The position numbers and the translations under genes were made by a program. The notes under the pieces are model-generated. The model did no database searches. It worked only from the letters and a program-made list of their open reading frames with translations, and was not told the origin of the DNA. This document shows positions 1 to 8,049 of a DNA stretch of 60,042 nt, piece after piece. Source of the stretch: Sulfuricellaceae bacterium (GTDB lineage Bacteria; Pseudomonadota; Gammaproteobacteria; Burkholderiales; Sulfuricellaceae); contig JAUYFQ010000022.1 of the NCBI GenBank assembly GCA_030690895.1, forward strand, positions 1 through 60,042, written 5' to 3'. The stretch's first letter is position 1; every line of letters starts with the position of its first letter.

Positions 1-1
1 C

Positions 2-298
2 ATTGCCGGTTGGCATTGTCCTTCCTGCCACGAAGTCGAATTTGATGCGGGTGAAGGTGAACGATTCGCTGAGGCCATCAAGCGCATCGCAGCAGAAGTC
101 GACGCTCTTGAGGCAACGGAACTGGTGCGCATCCGCAAGAAATTGAAGCTTACCCAGCAGGATGCCGCTCGAATCACAGGGGGAGGTCCGAATGCCTTTT
201 CACGTTATGAGCGTGGCAAGACTCGCCCCTTGCCTGCTGTGACAAACCTCTTCAAACTTCTCGACCGGCATCCGGAACTGCTAAACGAACTCAAATAG
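2..298 (+). CDS. MqsA-type antitoxin, 5' end missing
   Basis: The frame is open from the window edge to TAG at 296-298 (98 residues visible). It begins in a zinc-ribbon half (WHCPSCHE) and continues into an HTH with the MqsA-like signature KLTQQDAARITGGGPNAFSR, then YERGKTRP. MqsA/YgiT proteins bind zinc with the N-terminal half and operator DNA with the C-terminal HTH, and neutralise an MqsR-type RNase toxin. The toxin gene normally lies just upstream, outside the window, so I cannot say whether it is present. Domain order and the conserved HTH make the family call firm; the start codon is not visible. Confidence 0.8.
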   Translation: MAGWHCPSCHEVEFDAGEGERFAEAIKRIAAEVDALEATELVRIRKKLKLTQQDAARITGGGPNAFSRYERGKTRPLPAVTNLFKLLDRHPELLNELK

Positions 299-505
299 TT
301 GTTGGATGCGCCGGAAAGATTCAGCCCGCAATCGGCCAATACACGAGTCGCTCCCTCCTTGAGGGCGGACTCTATCCGAGAATGAGGTAGGCGGACACGT
401 CAGTGTCAAGCCCGCAGAGCTCCCGATCCCGGCTTATGCCGGAGGGGCGCCAGGTTAATCTCAGCTTGGTCAAGTCCGGAGTGTCTTGGGACACTGCGCA
501 AGATC

Positions 506-556
506 ATGATTCAAATTTTGAATCATCTTGATGTAGTCCGCTATGTGTAATATATT
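506..556 (+). promoter_or_regulatory. Promoter and palindromic operator of the Phd-type antitoxin
   Basis: A 21-base inverted repeat (506-526, 10-base arms around one central T, core TGATTCAAA/TTTGAATCA) lies directly upstream of a good sigma-70 promoter: TTGATG at 528-533, a 17-base spacer and TATATT at 551-556. The antitoxin start follows at 588. Autorepression through a promoter palindrome is usual for Phd/YefM antitoxins; that this palindrome is the operator is inference. The rest of 299-587 shows only short hairpins and no gene. Confidence 0.6.
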
Positions 557-587
557 GTGTACGCAATTATTAGACAAGGAGTTCGTT

Positions 588-863
588 ATGAGCCTTCGAA
601 TCGGAATGCGTGAATTGCGCGATAAATTGTCCGAATATCTCGAATCTTCAGTTCCCATCGAAGTGACGCGCCATGGGCAGACCATAGGATTTTATATTCC
701 TGTTCCCAAGCAACCTGGACAGTCTGAGCGAGAGGCCATGCGGGAAGCGGGAAAAAGGATGCAGGAAGAACTGGCCCGCCTGGGAATCGGTGAGGATGAG
801 GTAGTCGCTGATTTCAAACAATGGCGTAAGGGCAGGAATGCAGCAAAAACGCTTGGTGATTGA
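588..863 (+). CDS. Phd/YefM-type antitoxin
   Basis: A 91-residue protein starting MSLRIGMRELRDKLSEYL, the standard opening of Phd/YefM antitoxins, followed by the VTRHGQTIGFYIP strand pair and a charged helical tail of the kind that wraps the toxin. ATG at 588 is preceded by AAGGAG with good spacing; an in-frame ATG at 543 has no ribosome-binding site and lies in the promoter. It would bind its own promoter and neutralise a PIN-domain RNase. The next gene overlaps its 3' end by 26 bases but is only a stump, so this antitoxin seems to be an orphan. Confidence 0.85.
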   Translation: MSLRIGMRELRDKLSEYLESSVPIEVTRHGQTIGFYIPVPKQPGQSEREAMREAGKRMQEELARLGIGEDEVVADFKQWRKGRNAAKTLGD

Positions 864-893
864 CGCCAATATCCTGATAGCCGTTTGTCAAAG
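838..893 (+). pseudogene. VapC-type PIN toxin, only the N-terminal codons remain
   Basis: The frame from ATG 838 reads MQQKRLVIDANILIAV, the first beta strand of a PIN-domain RNase including the first catalytic aspartate (VIDAN), and overlaps the antitoxin end as vapBC-type pairs do. After about 16-18 codons PIN similarity stops and the frame runs antisense through the end of the convergent higA-like gene to a stop at 979-981. No other acidic catalytic residues are present, so no active toxin can be made. The junction near 890 looks like a deletion or recombination point between two toxin-antitoxin modules. Confidence 0.7.
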
Positions 894-1202
894 TAGGACT
901 TCTAGTCCCTTGTGTTCAATGAGATTAAGCAGTTTTAGCGATGGGCCACTGGGGTGCTTATCACCAATCTCCCACTTCTGAACGGTGGAGAGGCTGGTAT
1001 TCAGAATTGCAGCGAAGACGGCTTGACTGACATGCGCCTTCTCACGCAGCAATTTGATCTTTTGTGCCGGCATATCTGCCACAGCAAGGTGGCATAATGC
1101 ATCGATTTCGCTCATCCGGCGCTTGTTAATCAAGCCTGCATTGTGCAACCCGAGAGCAGTTTCATGCATCTCATCCAGAATGCGACTTTTACGCATTGTC
1201 AT
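888..1202 (-). CDS. HigA-like antitoxin, XRE HTH
   Basis: A 104-residue protein with a C-terminal helix-turn-helix (KIKLLREKAHVSQAVFAAIL, then STVQKWEIGDKHPSGPSLKLL), typical of HigA2/NadS-like antitoxins that follow their toxin gene. ATG at 1202 has GGAGGT five bases upstream and overlaps the end of the toxin gene by 14 bases, so translation is probably coupled. The N-terminal 40 residues are helical and likely contact the toxin. It would bind the HigB-like protein encoded at 1189-1569 and repress the pair. The short ATG at 1196 is a less likely start. Confidence 0.8.
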   Translation of the reverse strand: MTMRKSRILDEMHETALGLHNAGLINKRRMSEIDALCHLAVADMPAQKIKLLREKAHVSQAVFAAILNTSLSTVQKWEIGDKHPSGPSLKLLNLIEHKGLEVLL

Positions 1203-1569
1203 TACACACCTCCATAATTTCACCCGCTGACAAAGCGATGGCCAATTTTTGATCATCGAACGTCAGCAGTTCTCTCGCCACTTCTTGGAATACCTTCAAT
1301 TCGTCTTTGTCGATATTGGCCCGTTCGTTTTTACCAAAGCCGTATAGAAAAAACCAACGATCCGCCATTCTTGTGGCGACAATGGTTCTTGCTCCACCTC
1401 GCTTGCCCTGACCGGGCAGTGCAACGCGCTTCTTCACTACATTGCCACCCAGATCGGCATCAACAAGTCCTTCTGCCATTTCCAAAACTGCTTGGCATAT
1501 GGCAGCATCAGATAAACCCGCTTTGCCCATCCAGCGTGTGAAAGTCCGGGTTCTAAATACTCTTCTCAT
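1189..1569 (-). CDS. HigB-like RelE-family toxin
   Basis: A 126-residue protein starting MRRVFRTRTFTRWM with the RelE/HigB layout: basic N-terminus, GGARTIVATRMADRWFFLYGF beta core, then FGKNERANIDKDELKVFQEVA, a signature of the HigB2-like toxins. These cleave mRNA on the ribosome. The toxin gene comes first and the antitoxin second, as in higBA loci. The reading frame is intact, so the pair may be functional. The exact subfamily cannot be settled from sequence reading. Confidence 0.8.
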   Translation of the reverse strand: MRRVFRTRTFTRWMGKAGLSDAAICQAVLEMAEGLVDADLGGNVVKKRVALPGQGKRGGARTIVATRMADRWFFLYGFGKNERANIDKDELKVFQEVARELLTFDDQKLAIALSAGEIMEVCNDNA

Positions 1570-1590
1570 CGAAAAATCATATCACTTAGT

Positions 1591-1602
1591 GCAATAGATT
1601 GC
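1591..1602. promoter_or_regulatory. Candidate operator of the HigBA-like pair
   Basis: The palindrome GCAAT-AG-ATTGC lies 22 bases upstream of the toxin start, where a HigA-type repressor would be expected to bind. The position is the only support. The rest of the gap to 1797 contains no credible gene: one 20-codon frame from 1603 lacks a ribosome-binding site. Confidence 0.35.
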
Positions 1603-1797
1603 TATGGAAGTTCCTGTGTATTTGCTAGATTTGATAGTGCTTTCAAGGGCGACAGAAGAGGTGTAGGGCTAGCGCCATGATAGCCATATCTGGTCGCCAA
1701 GTTGGCGCTTCCCACTGCTGCATGCTGCAGGACGCGTCCATATTTCGAATACATGGCGCATGAAGCAGGTGGAGCAATTCCACGCCCTTGATTCTCT

Positions 1798-2688
1798 TTA
1801 GAATGGAGGATTCCCTTCCCCCTTCAGCGCCAGAAATTCATCAATCAACCGGACCAGTATTTCTTCTTCGTCGCCATCGGCCAAGCCGAGAATATTGGCC
1901 ACCATTTTTACCTTGCCGGGATTGAGTCTACGGGCGCTGGTGGCAGAGGAGGAGGGGGCATCGTCCCAAGGCGGGGTGTCGGATTCTTTGTCTGACGCCA
2001 CCATGGTGGTTGCTGCTTCTCCCTTTTTATTGCGCCTGCCACCTTCTTCGGAGAGGGCCATATCCACAATTTTCTTGGCTAATTTTTCCCCTTCTGGCAT
2101 TTGCTCTATCTGGCCGATCAAAGATTCAGCCTTCGCTTCGTTTTTCTGAGCCAGCTTTTCCAACTGGATCGCGGCGCCGGCGCTGGAAATCTTTCCAGAA
2201 TCGAGCAGGGCGGTGATTTTGGGGGAGAGATTGGCTTTGGCGGCGGCGGTCGCCTGGTTGAGCCAATTGGACGTTCCACCAAAGTGTTCCGCTGCCGTTT
2301 CCCGGGTGTCGAAGCGTTCAGCGATGGTTTGGATGGCGTTTGCCATGTCACGCGGATCCAGTGGGGCACGCATGCCCAGGCCCATGTTTTCAAAAACCTG
2401 CACTTCCAGGACCTCATTGGGATCGCAAGAGCGGATCAAGGCAGGCACCGTTTTTTCACCGGCCATGACGGCTGCGCGCCAGCGACGTTCGCCGACGATG
2501 AGGGTATGCCGACCGGAAGTATTGGCAGGCTGAACCAGCAGGGGGTGGATGAGCCCTTTCTTCTGGATGGAATTGGCCAGACTCTTGAGGGCATTTACGT
2601 CAATACATTGACGCGGATTGGCCGGACTCGGATCGATCAGCGTCACGTCGATCATCTGGAATTGGGGCTGGTTTTCTTTGAATGACAT
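1798..2688 (-). CDS. ParB/Spo0J-family protein
   Basis: A 296-residue protein with the ParB N-terminal nuclease-like/CTP-binding fold: DPSPANPRQ, then KKGLIHPLLVQP and the conserved GERRWRA box that binds CTP in ParB proteins. The central HTH is degenerate (ETAAEHFGGTSNWLNQATAA) and the C-terminal third is low complexity with an acidic tail. No ParA ATPase is next to it, which separates it from a normal partition operon; such solitary ParB-like proteins are common on plasmids and integrative elements. ATG at 2688 follows GGAACC. Confidence 0.8.
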   Translation of the reverse strand: MSFKENQPQFQMIDVTLIDPSPANPRQCIDVNALKSLANSIQKKGLIHPLLVQPANTSGRHTLIVGERRWRAAVMAGEKTVPALIRSCDPNEVLEVQVFENMGLGMRAPLDPRDMANAIQTIAERFDTRETAAEHFGGTSNWLNQATAAAKANLSPKITALLDSGKISSAGAAIQLEKLAQKNEAKAESLIGQIEQMPEGEKLAKKIVDMALSEEGGRRNKKGEAATTMVASDKESDTPPWDDAPSSSATSARRLNPGKVKMVANILGLADGDEEEILVRLIDEFLALKGEGNPPF

Positions 2689-2845
2689 GGTGGTTCCGAC
2701 TGAAAAGGGTAGTAGCAGAATCTGAATCTTGGCCCAAGGCAGGTTCGAGCGGATCAGCTAAAGGGACTGCATGATCCATGGTTTTTGATTCGTGTTCAAG
2801 ATGAAACAAACCTGATTGATACCTCTCCTCGGGTAAGATGATCCC

Positions 2846-3514
2846 ATGTGTGGACGATACGCTTTATATGGATTCCAGCCGAAAATACAGGAACATTTCG
2901 GCACGCTGAATGAACTTGATTTCACGCCTCGATTCAATATTGCCCCGACCCAGAGCGTTCCCGTTGTCCGGATTGATGAGGTTGGCCTGCGTATTTTTTC
3001 TCTGGCGCGTTGGGGATTGATTCCTTCCTGGGTTACGGATTCCACAGAAGTCCAGCAACCCATCAACGCCAAGGCGGAAACCGCTGCAATCAAGCCGATG
3101 TTCCGCCACGCCTTTCGCAAGAGTCGCATCCTGGTTCCCGCCGATGCTTTCTATGAGTGGCAAGCCGTCGCCGAAGGCAAGCAGCCCTGGCTAATCCATT
3201 TGAAAGATGACGAACCCATGGGAATGGGTGGGTTACTGGAACACTGGCAGGGCCCTCAGGGCGAAGTAATGACTTTCAGCATCCTGACCACCGAGTCCAA
3301 TCCGCTGATGGCCAAAATTCATGATCGAATGCCAGTAATTATCCGACCGGAAGATTATGCTGCCTGGCTCGACCCCGAGCTTACCGATGTCACCCGGATA
3401 CAGATGATGGCCAAGCCCTATCCAGAGCGTTTTATGGATATTTACCCCGTCAGCCGCAAGGTGAATAATCCTCTGCACGATTCAGCGGATTTGATCGAGG
3501 AGGAGAGGGGGTAA
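2846..3514 (+). CDS. yedK: YedK/HMCES abasic-site protein (SOS response-associated peptidase)
   Basis: A 222-residue protein beginning MCGRYALYG; Cys2, exposed after Met removal, is the residue that forms the thiazolidine crosslink with abasic sites in single-stranded DNA in this family. Further conserved pieces are FNIAPTQSVPVVR, ARWGLIPSW, INAKAET, ILVPADAFYEWQ and MAKIHDRMPVI, which contain the family Asn, Glu and His residues. It shields abasic DNA from error-prone repair. The length is normal. I found no clear LexA box upstream. It stands alone, convergent with the DUF3024 gene. Confidence 0.93.
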   Translation: MCGRYALYGFQPKIQEHFGTLNELDFTPRFNIAPTQSVPVVRIDEVGLRIFSLARWGLIPSWVTDSTEVQQPINAKAETAAIKPMFRHAFRKSRILVPADAFYEWQAVAEGKQPWLIHLKDDEPMGMGGLLEHWQGPQGEVMTFSILTTESNPLMAKIHDRMPVIIRPEDYAAWLDPELTDVTRIQMMAKPYPERFMDIYPVSRKVNNPLHDSADLIEEERG

Positions 3515-3520
3515 GTTTGT

Positions 3521-3868
3521 TTACCCCCAGAAACACGCATATTCGTCTTTCTCAACGACGGCAAGAAATTCCTCAAGCGTTTCAACTTCGGGGTTTGGTT
3601 CATAGCGATGCCATTTCAGGTCGGCTCTCTGCCAGAAGATTTTCCAGACACCCTGAGTTTTGACATAGGTGGCCTTGGCAACGGGAGACTCCATCTTTTT
3701 TCCTGGGTCGCGCCAGACCGGACGTATTTCGAAAATCTCCACGCTCTGATCTTGAACACGGAAGCCAGGATCGAGTTGATCGCGGATTTGCGGTGGCGGC
3801 CGTCGCTGCTCAATGAACTGGCCGATAATCTTTTCAAACCGCTTTGTCTCGAATTCACTTAATGCCAT
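3521..3868 (-). CDS. DUF3024-family protein
   Basis: A 115-residue protein starting MALSEFETKRFEKIIGQF, with QVFDQSVEIFEIRPVW-like strands (actual: VQDQSVEIFEIRPVWRDP) and a C-terminal WKIFWQRADLKWHRYEP stretch characteristic of DUF3024. Function is unknown; the family is often found near mobile DNA and restriction genes. ATG at 3868 gives the usual family start; the frame extends to 3904 but those codons do not look like the family. It converges on the yedK-like gene, stops seven bases apart. Confidence 0.7.
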   Translation of the reverse strand: MALSEFETKRFEKIIGQFIEQRRPPPQIRDQLDPGFRVQDQSVEIFEIRPVWRDPGKKMESPVAKATYVKTQGVWKIFWQRADLKWHRYEPNPEVETLEEFLAVVEKDEYACFWG

Positions 3869-3945
3869 GATTGACTGAACCAAATAAGAGATTGCCGCGC
3901 ACAAAGCTCATGGGGTGAGCCACATTTTCAGAATTTCACTGATGT

Positions 3946-4587
3946 TCAAATAATCGTGCTCCGCCCCGATGAAAAATCATATTCTTCCATCAGGGTAGCA
4001 ATCGCCCGCGCGATTTTTCCACCCCCGCCGTGTGAGGGTTCAATGGGAGAGAGATGCGAGTAATCCTCGTCCTCGTCGCAGAGCAGGCGCAGATCAATCA
4101 CCGGCACCCTGACCTTGAAAGCTTCCTGCAGGATGGTTTCATTGAACAGTGCCAAAGCGGTTTTCTCCATTTCACCCAGCCCTGGTACAGAGTTATATAT
4201 CGTGCAGACTGCGACGGGCAGGTTCAAACTCAGCACATGCCGGAGCATCTGGCGGTAGCTCCACCGGAATTCATTCATCACGTCAGCCAAGTGAAACAAT
4301 GCTTCCCCCACCGTGCCGACTGGTTCGCGGAAAACTCCCGATTGCTGCAGGGCGTCATTGCCGCCCACGCTGATGACCAGATGGGTCGCGGTGGAGGGCA
4401 CTCCCAATGTCTGCCCGGCCACGCCACTCGTGATGTCTCCATCAATGGCAAGCAGTGTCGCCTGCCAACCAGAAGGAATGGTCTGGCGCAGATGTTCGAT
4501 GACGGGCAAGCCATCCGGGACATAGGCCGCGTTATCGAAGATGGAATCTCCGAGCAGCACGAGATGGGCTCCAGGGCTTTCTGTCAT
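3946..4587 (-). CDS. SGNH/GDSL-type hydrolase
   Basis: A 213-residue protein with the GDSL-family blocks: HLVLLGDSIFDN near residue 9 (nucleophile Ser15), GDITSGVAGQ, ISVGGNDAL (block III Asn) and, near the C-terminus, DYSHLSPIEPSHGG with the catalytic Asp/His region. It should hydrolyse an ester or acyl bond; the substrate cannot be read from sequence. No signal peptide is present, so it is probably cytoplasmic. It is the last gene of a minus-strand group (5557 to 3946). Confidence 0.8.
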   Translation of the reverse strand: MTESPGAHLVLLGDSIFDNAAYVPDGLPVIEHLRQTIPSGWQATLLAIDGDITSGVAGQTLGVPSTATHLVISVGGNDALQQSGVFREPVGTVGEALFHLADVMNEFRWSYRQMLRHVLSLNLPVAVCTIYNSVPGLGEMEKTALALFNETILQEAFKVRVPVIDLRLLCDEDEDYSHLSPIEPSHGGGGKIARAIATLMEEYDFSSGRSTII

Positions 4588-4615
4588 TGTAAATCTCCAG
4601 GGTGTTTCTTATGAA

Positions 4616-4738
4616 TCAATGCGGCAGATGCGTAACTGAACGCTGGTCCGGGATGCTCAGCATCAGCGCTCCCCAGAATAACCAGGTCATGCCGAGGGTG
4701 AGGGTGATTGGTTTCCATGGGTGCAATAGTTCTTTCAT
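4616..4738 (-). CDS. 40-residue membrane microprotein
   Basis: From ATG 4738 to TGA 4616 a 40-residue frame runs MKELLHPWKPITLTLG, then MTWLFWGALMLSI, then PDQRSVTHLPH. It has one hydrophobic segment (about residues 11-29) with a positive N-terminal side. The start overlaps the stop of the preceding gene (ATGA) and the next gene begins 28 bases after its end, so it fills the spacing of a coupled operon. It resembles a single-pass membrane peptide; I recognise no family. Confidence 0.5.
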   Translation of the reverse strand: MKELLHPWKPITLTLGMTWLFWGALMLSIPDQRSVTHLPH

Positions 4739-5121
4739 GGTGTTGCGCCCCTTTTTGTTACAAACAACTCGTCGCGCTCCTGCGTCATTTCCTCATATTC
4801 CTGCCTGGCCCAGTCCGGCATTCTTTCCGGGGGATTGAGTTCAATGCGCGATGATGGTGGACGGACATAAGTAAGCACTTCAAGCATTTCTGGCAGCGGG
4901 GTGTTGTTCCCCTTGCCCCGCAAGCGCCCCACCATCAGCATGAGGAATCCAGCACAACGGTTATTCCAGAGAAAGAAATATTCCTCGGGTGAGAGATTAT
5001 GAATTGGAGCGGAAAATATCAGCTCCTCCACGGTTCTGAAGCTGACGGGATGCCTGCCCCCAGGAATTCTGAAAATCTGTGTAAAACGCCTTCGATCATT
5101 TACTGAAGGGATAGCAGCCAT
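4735..5121 (-). CDS. Uncharacterised 128-residue protein
   Basis: Starts MAAIPSVNDRRRFTQIF and contains an aromatic-rich middle (LSPEEYFFLWNNRCAGFLM) and a charged C-terminal tail (RQEYEEMTQERDELFV). No signal peptide, membrane span or known motif is evident. Its stop overlaps the microprotein start, which puts it in the same transcript as the GDSL hydrolase. I do not recognise the family. Confidence 0.55.
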   Translation of the reverse strand: MAAIPSVNDRRRFTQIFRIPGGRHPVSFRTVEELIFSAPIHNLSPEEYFFLWNNRCAGFLMLMVGRLRGKGNNTPLPEMLEVLTYVRPPSSRIELNPPERMPDWARQEYEEMTQERDELFVTKRGATP

Positions 5122-5173
5122 GATTTACACCCAATCCAGATTACGCTGTCGCCGAAAAACAAGGTGCTCAAGA

Positions 5174-5557
5174 TCAAGGCGTGTAACTTCTACCAGCTCC
5201 GACTTTTGCAAAAAATGCTTCTGCTTCTTTCTTCATCTCCAGGTAGCCCTCATCCCCACCGTACATTGCTCTCACTTCATCAAGGCGGCTGTCGACCATC
5301 TCCATTAACCGGCTTTTATTGTCCGGGCGAATATCCAACGCGAAAATCATCAGTTCATTGAGCAGAACCCATCGATGGTATTCACCGCACTCCGGGCATG
5401 TCATTATCGCGCAGCCAGGTTTGATGCCTGTCTCGTCGAGATACTTTAACAACCGATCCAAGTCGGCCAGCAGGGGACATAACACGATCCCTGGCGTTTC
5501 TACCCCACACCAGTGATTCCTTACTGCAATCGCCAAATTTCTGTCGACAGTACGCAT
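5174..5557 (-). CDS. Uncharacterised protein with a CPEC zinc-ribbon half
   Basis: A 127-residue protein from ATG 5557, preceded by AAGGGGG at nine bases; an upstream in-frame start at 5617 lacks such a site. It has four cysteines, two in the arrangement MTCPECGEYHRW, suggesting one half of a zinc-binding site, and a helical acidic C-terminal part. It heads the minus-strand group 5557 to 3946, 52 bases before the next gene. No family recognised. Confidence 0.55.
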   Translation of the reverse strand: MRTVDRNLAIAVRNHWCGVETPGIVLCPLLADLDRLLKYLDETGIKPGCAIMTCPECGEYHRWVLLNELMIFALDIRPDNKSRLMEMVDSRLDEVRAMYGGDEGYLEMKKEAEAFFAKVGAGRSYTP

Positions 5558-5621
5558 ATTTATTTCCCCCTTTGCTGGAATTATCTCGCCCGATTGGCTC
5601 GCCAGGTGAGCCAGCAAAAAT

Positions 5622-6503
5622 TCAGGCTGATGTATGTGCGCCGCCGAAAGCGTCGTCGAACGATTGATATCCAGTGTTGGCCAGCCCGTTGACCTCTGCC
5701 CACGGCATTTCCGGCGGTGCCTTTCCTTCTTCGCCCCACATCACCTTGATGATCTTTGCGCGCTCTGGAGCGAGTTCGCGCGAGGTCACGAAATGCGGCA
5801 ACTTCAAGCGGTTACCCTGAAGGAATTGCTCGGGCTCGGGAACACCGTTGATCGTCAAGAATCCACGCAAAACCCGGTCGAAGGCGCTCGCGTCGAAAAC
5901 GTCCTGCCCGTCTTCCACGCGAACGAAATCGTTCAGGCTGCGCATGACATGGTCACGAGGCAGGCTGTCGCTGCTCGGTCGATGCCGAAGGAGCACACCA
6001 CCGCGAGGCCAGACCGGATCGCACAGCACTGGCGTCGTTTCTGAGTCCAGTGCGCGCTCCCATAAGCGCCCGACAAACACCGGTGCGAAATCGTGTGTGC
6101 CAGCGATTCGCGCATTACCGAGGTGCCAGAGGTGATCGGGTACCCGGGTACGCTGTTGCGATAGCTGTCGTGGCTCGATGCCGATCAGACTGCACAGATC
6201 GGTGAGCCACGTATCAATGCGCAGCGTGTAAAGCACGATGTCAGAGAGCGGGCGCGTGACAATTCGAGATCGCTGTTGAGGGCTCCGGTATCGGAACACG
6301 CGAGCCTCCTCGTCAATATCGGCCTCGACCTCTTCTTCCGAATCGAGGAAAGGCACCATCACACGGGTCAAGTAGCCATCCTCAACCACCCACCGACGTC
6401 GAACAAATTCGGCACGGTGATGGCCGACGGTGGTGGCAATTACACGCGGCTCGACGTTGCGCACGCGTTCAATGGTGTGGAAATATTCCAAATACGCTGA
6501 CAT
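5622..6503 (-). CDS. Unknown protein, last gene of the XRE/ImmA operon
   Basis: A 293-residue protein starting MSAYLEYFHTIERVRN; ATG 6503 has GGAG upstream and lies 10 bases after the preceding stop, while the longer frame to 6593 overlaps that gene. Visible pieces include GRLWERALDSETTPVLCDPV and a C-terminal EMPWAEVNGLANTGYQSFDDA segment, but none matches a motif I know; no membrane span or signal peptide. It is cytoplasmic by appearance and always seems meant to be made with its upstream neighbour. It is also the last gene before the change in coding style that may mark the left edge of the island. Confidence 0.6.
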   Translation of the reverse strand: MSAYLEYFHTIERVRNVEPRVIATTVGHHRAEFVRRRWVVEDGYLTRVMVPFLDSEEEVEADIDEEARVFRYRSPQQRSRIVTRPLSDIVLYTLRIDTWLTDLCSLIGIEPRQLSQQRTRVPDHLWHLGNARIAGTHDFAPVFVGRLWERALDSETTPVLCDPVWPRGGVLLRHRPSSDSLPRDHVMRSLNDFVRVEDGQDVFDASAFDRVLRGFLTINGVPEPEQFLQGNRLKLPHFVTSRELAPERAKIIKVMWGEEGKAPPEMPWAEVNGLANTGYQSFDDAFGGAHTSA

Positions 6504-6513
6504 GGCGTGCTCC

Positions 6514-7950
6514 TCAGAATTCACACAGGACGCCGAGCCGCGCCAATTGCTCGACCACGCGTTTGCGGTCATCCTCGGTCTTGCTCTTGTCATTCAGGCC
6601 GTTGGGCGACGTAATCTGGACGGCCACGTTGTGGGCTTTGCGGTGCGGTTGCTTTGCCATTCGGAAAACCAGCTTCACCTGTGACAAGGCATAACCAGTC
6701 AGGTCATCCAGTCCGTAGTCGTCATAGGCGACTTGATAGATGTGACGGGTATCGCGCCGATCTCGACCAATCATCAGCGTGCTCGACAGGTGCTGGACAA
6801 TATCCCGCCCGTTGGCTTCGTCGATGGTGTTCTGCTCAAAGGGGCGCGCGATCTTCACTTGCAGGATCGAGATCTTCTCCACGCCGTCGACGAGGTGCTG
6901 TTCAAGGCGCTTGAGCATGGCGTGCGTCGAAAACCCCAGCAGATCGAACTCACGCATTGGCATGTCGTTGATCGCCCCCTCGCAGGCCAGCACGACATCA
7001 CGGAAGATGGTGGCCAGGTCACGGCGCGATTCCTTGTCCTCGCAGAACACGCCAAGCGCACCCGTGCCAGGCTCCCACGAGAAGATGGCCGACATGGCAG
7101 CGGGTTCTTCGTGGTCAATCACTTCACCGTCGGCGACTTGTTTGAAATGTGCCGTCGAACCATTGAAGGTCGCGGTGAGTGTATGCAACAGCACTGGTGT
7201 CGAATCGTCTGCGTCCTCCCCGCCACAGCGATCTGCATGAGCAAGGTCGCGGCGCGTGAATTGCTCGATGAGAATCTGGTCGGCGGCCACCTTCGGATAG
7301 AGGGCGGCGATCCGGGAACGCAGTACATCCTGCACGTCGACGTCGACCTTTGGCTCAATGCCTTTTGGCCCGAGGTAATGGCTGGAGAAGTTTTCGCTCT
7401 TCCACTGCCGATGCATCACTTGCAGGCGCTCGGCGTGCTCGAAGCGGTGTTCGGCCTTGACGCCGTCCGAGGGAAATTCCTGGAGGAGATGCAGGTGCAG
7501 CGCGCGGCTGTACCTGTCCGTCGGCGCAACCAGTACCGCTGCGTCGCCCTCATTCTTTTCGTCGAGCAAGGACTGGACGGCCTGCGCACCGTACTCATCG
7601 TCCAGCAGCACCACCAGTTCAGCCGCACGCTCGATGCGCTGCTGTTTATCGAGCATGAGCTTGGCCACGACGTGAAACAGCGCTTTGCGCGCCGGAATCG
7701 GCAGCACGCCCTTTGCGACCTCGACCAGCGCCGCAATTTCAGGCAGCGTGGTGTCGGCGGCGCGCTCGACCAAGGTCAAGATGAGCGCCGGTCGTTTTAC
7801 CTTGCGCGCCAGGGTGACGAAATGCTCCATGCAAGGGAGGACTTCGGGGCCATCGTCCGATTGCCGGTTGCGCGCTTTCTTTGATGTCTGCTGATCTGCA
7901 GCCGACTCTTTTTGAAATGCGATGTTGTTTTGTTCGACTGCCGTCATCAT
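6514..7950 (-). CDS. Unknown 478-residue protein of the XRE/ImmA operon
   Basis: Starts MMTAVEQNNIAFQKES; AAGGAA sits five bases before the ATG. The N-terminal half is helical and repeat-like (LVERAADTTLPEIAALVEVA, then RIERAAELVVLLDDEYGAQA), suggesting an alpha-solenoid or scaffold. The C-terminal half is mixed alpha/beta and ends VAVQITSPNGLNDKSKTEDD. No Walker, nuclease or protease motif is visible. It lies between an ImmA-type protease and another unknown gene in one tightly spaced minus-strand transcript. A phage-defence or stress role is possible from context only. Confidence 0.6.
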   Translation of the reverse strand: MMTAVEQNNIAFQKESAADQQTSKKARNRQSDDGPEVLPCMEHFVTLARKVKRPALILTLVERAADTTLPEIAALVEVAKGVLPIPARKALFHVVAKLMLDKQQRIERAAELVVLLDDEYGAQAVQSLLDEKNEGDAAVLVAPTDRYSRALHLHLLQEFPSDGVKAEHRFEHAERLQVMHRQWKSENFSSHYLGPKGIEPKVDVDVQDVLRSRIAALYPKVAADQILIEQFTRRDLAHADRCGGEDADDSTPVLLHTLTATFNGSTAHFKQVADGEVIDHEEPAAMSAIFSWEPGTGALGVFCEDKESRRDLATIFRDVVLACEGAINDMPMREFDLLGFSTHAMLKRLEQHLVDGVEKISILQVKIARPFEQNTIDEANGRDIVQHLSSTLMIGRDRRDTRHIYQVAYDDYGLDDLTGYALSQVKLVFRMAKQPHRKAHNVAVQITSPNGLNDKSKTEDDRKRVVEQLARLGVLCEF

Positions 7951-8049
7951 GAAATTCCTTTGCTGAATGAAGTGCGCGATTGCGCGAACGGTTAATTACT
8001 GGTTTCAAAAAATGCCGACACGAAGTCGGCGGCTAGGTGAGAGCAAGGA

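Noticed and set aside
1603..1665. Twenty-codon frame upstream of the HigBA-like pair
   Set aside because: No ribosome-binding site and no recognisable peptide; expected by chance.
2740..2846. LexA box upstream of the yedK-like gene
   Set aside because: Looked for CTG-N10-CAG near the start and found no convincing match.
6733..7884. Plus-strand frame of 383 codons
   Set aside because: It is exactly antisense to the 478-residue minus-strand gene, has no ribosome-binding site and shows only shadow composition.
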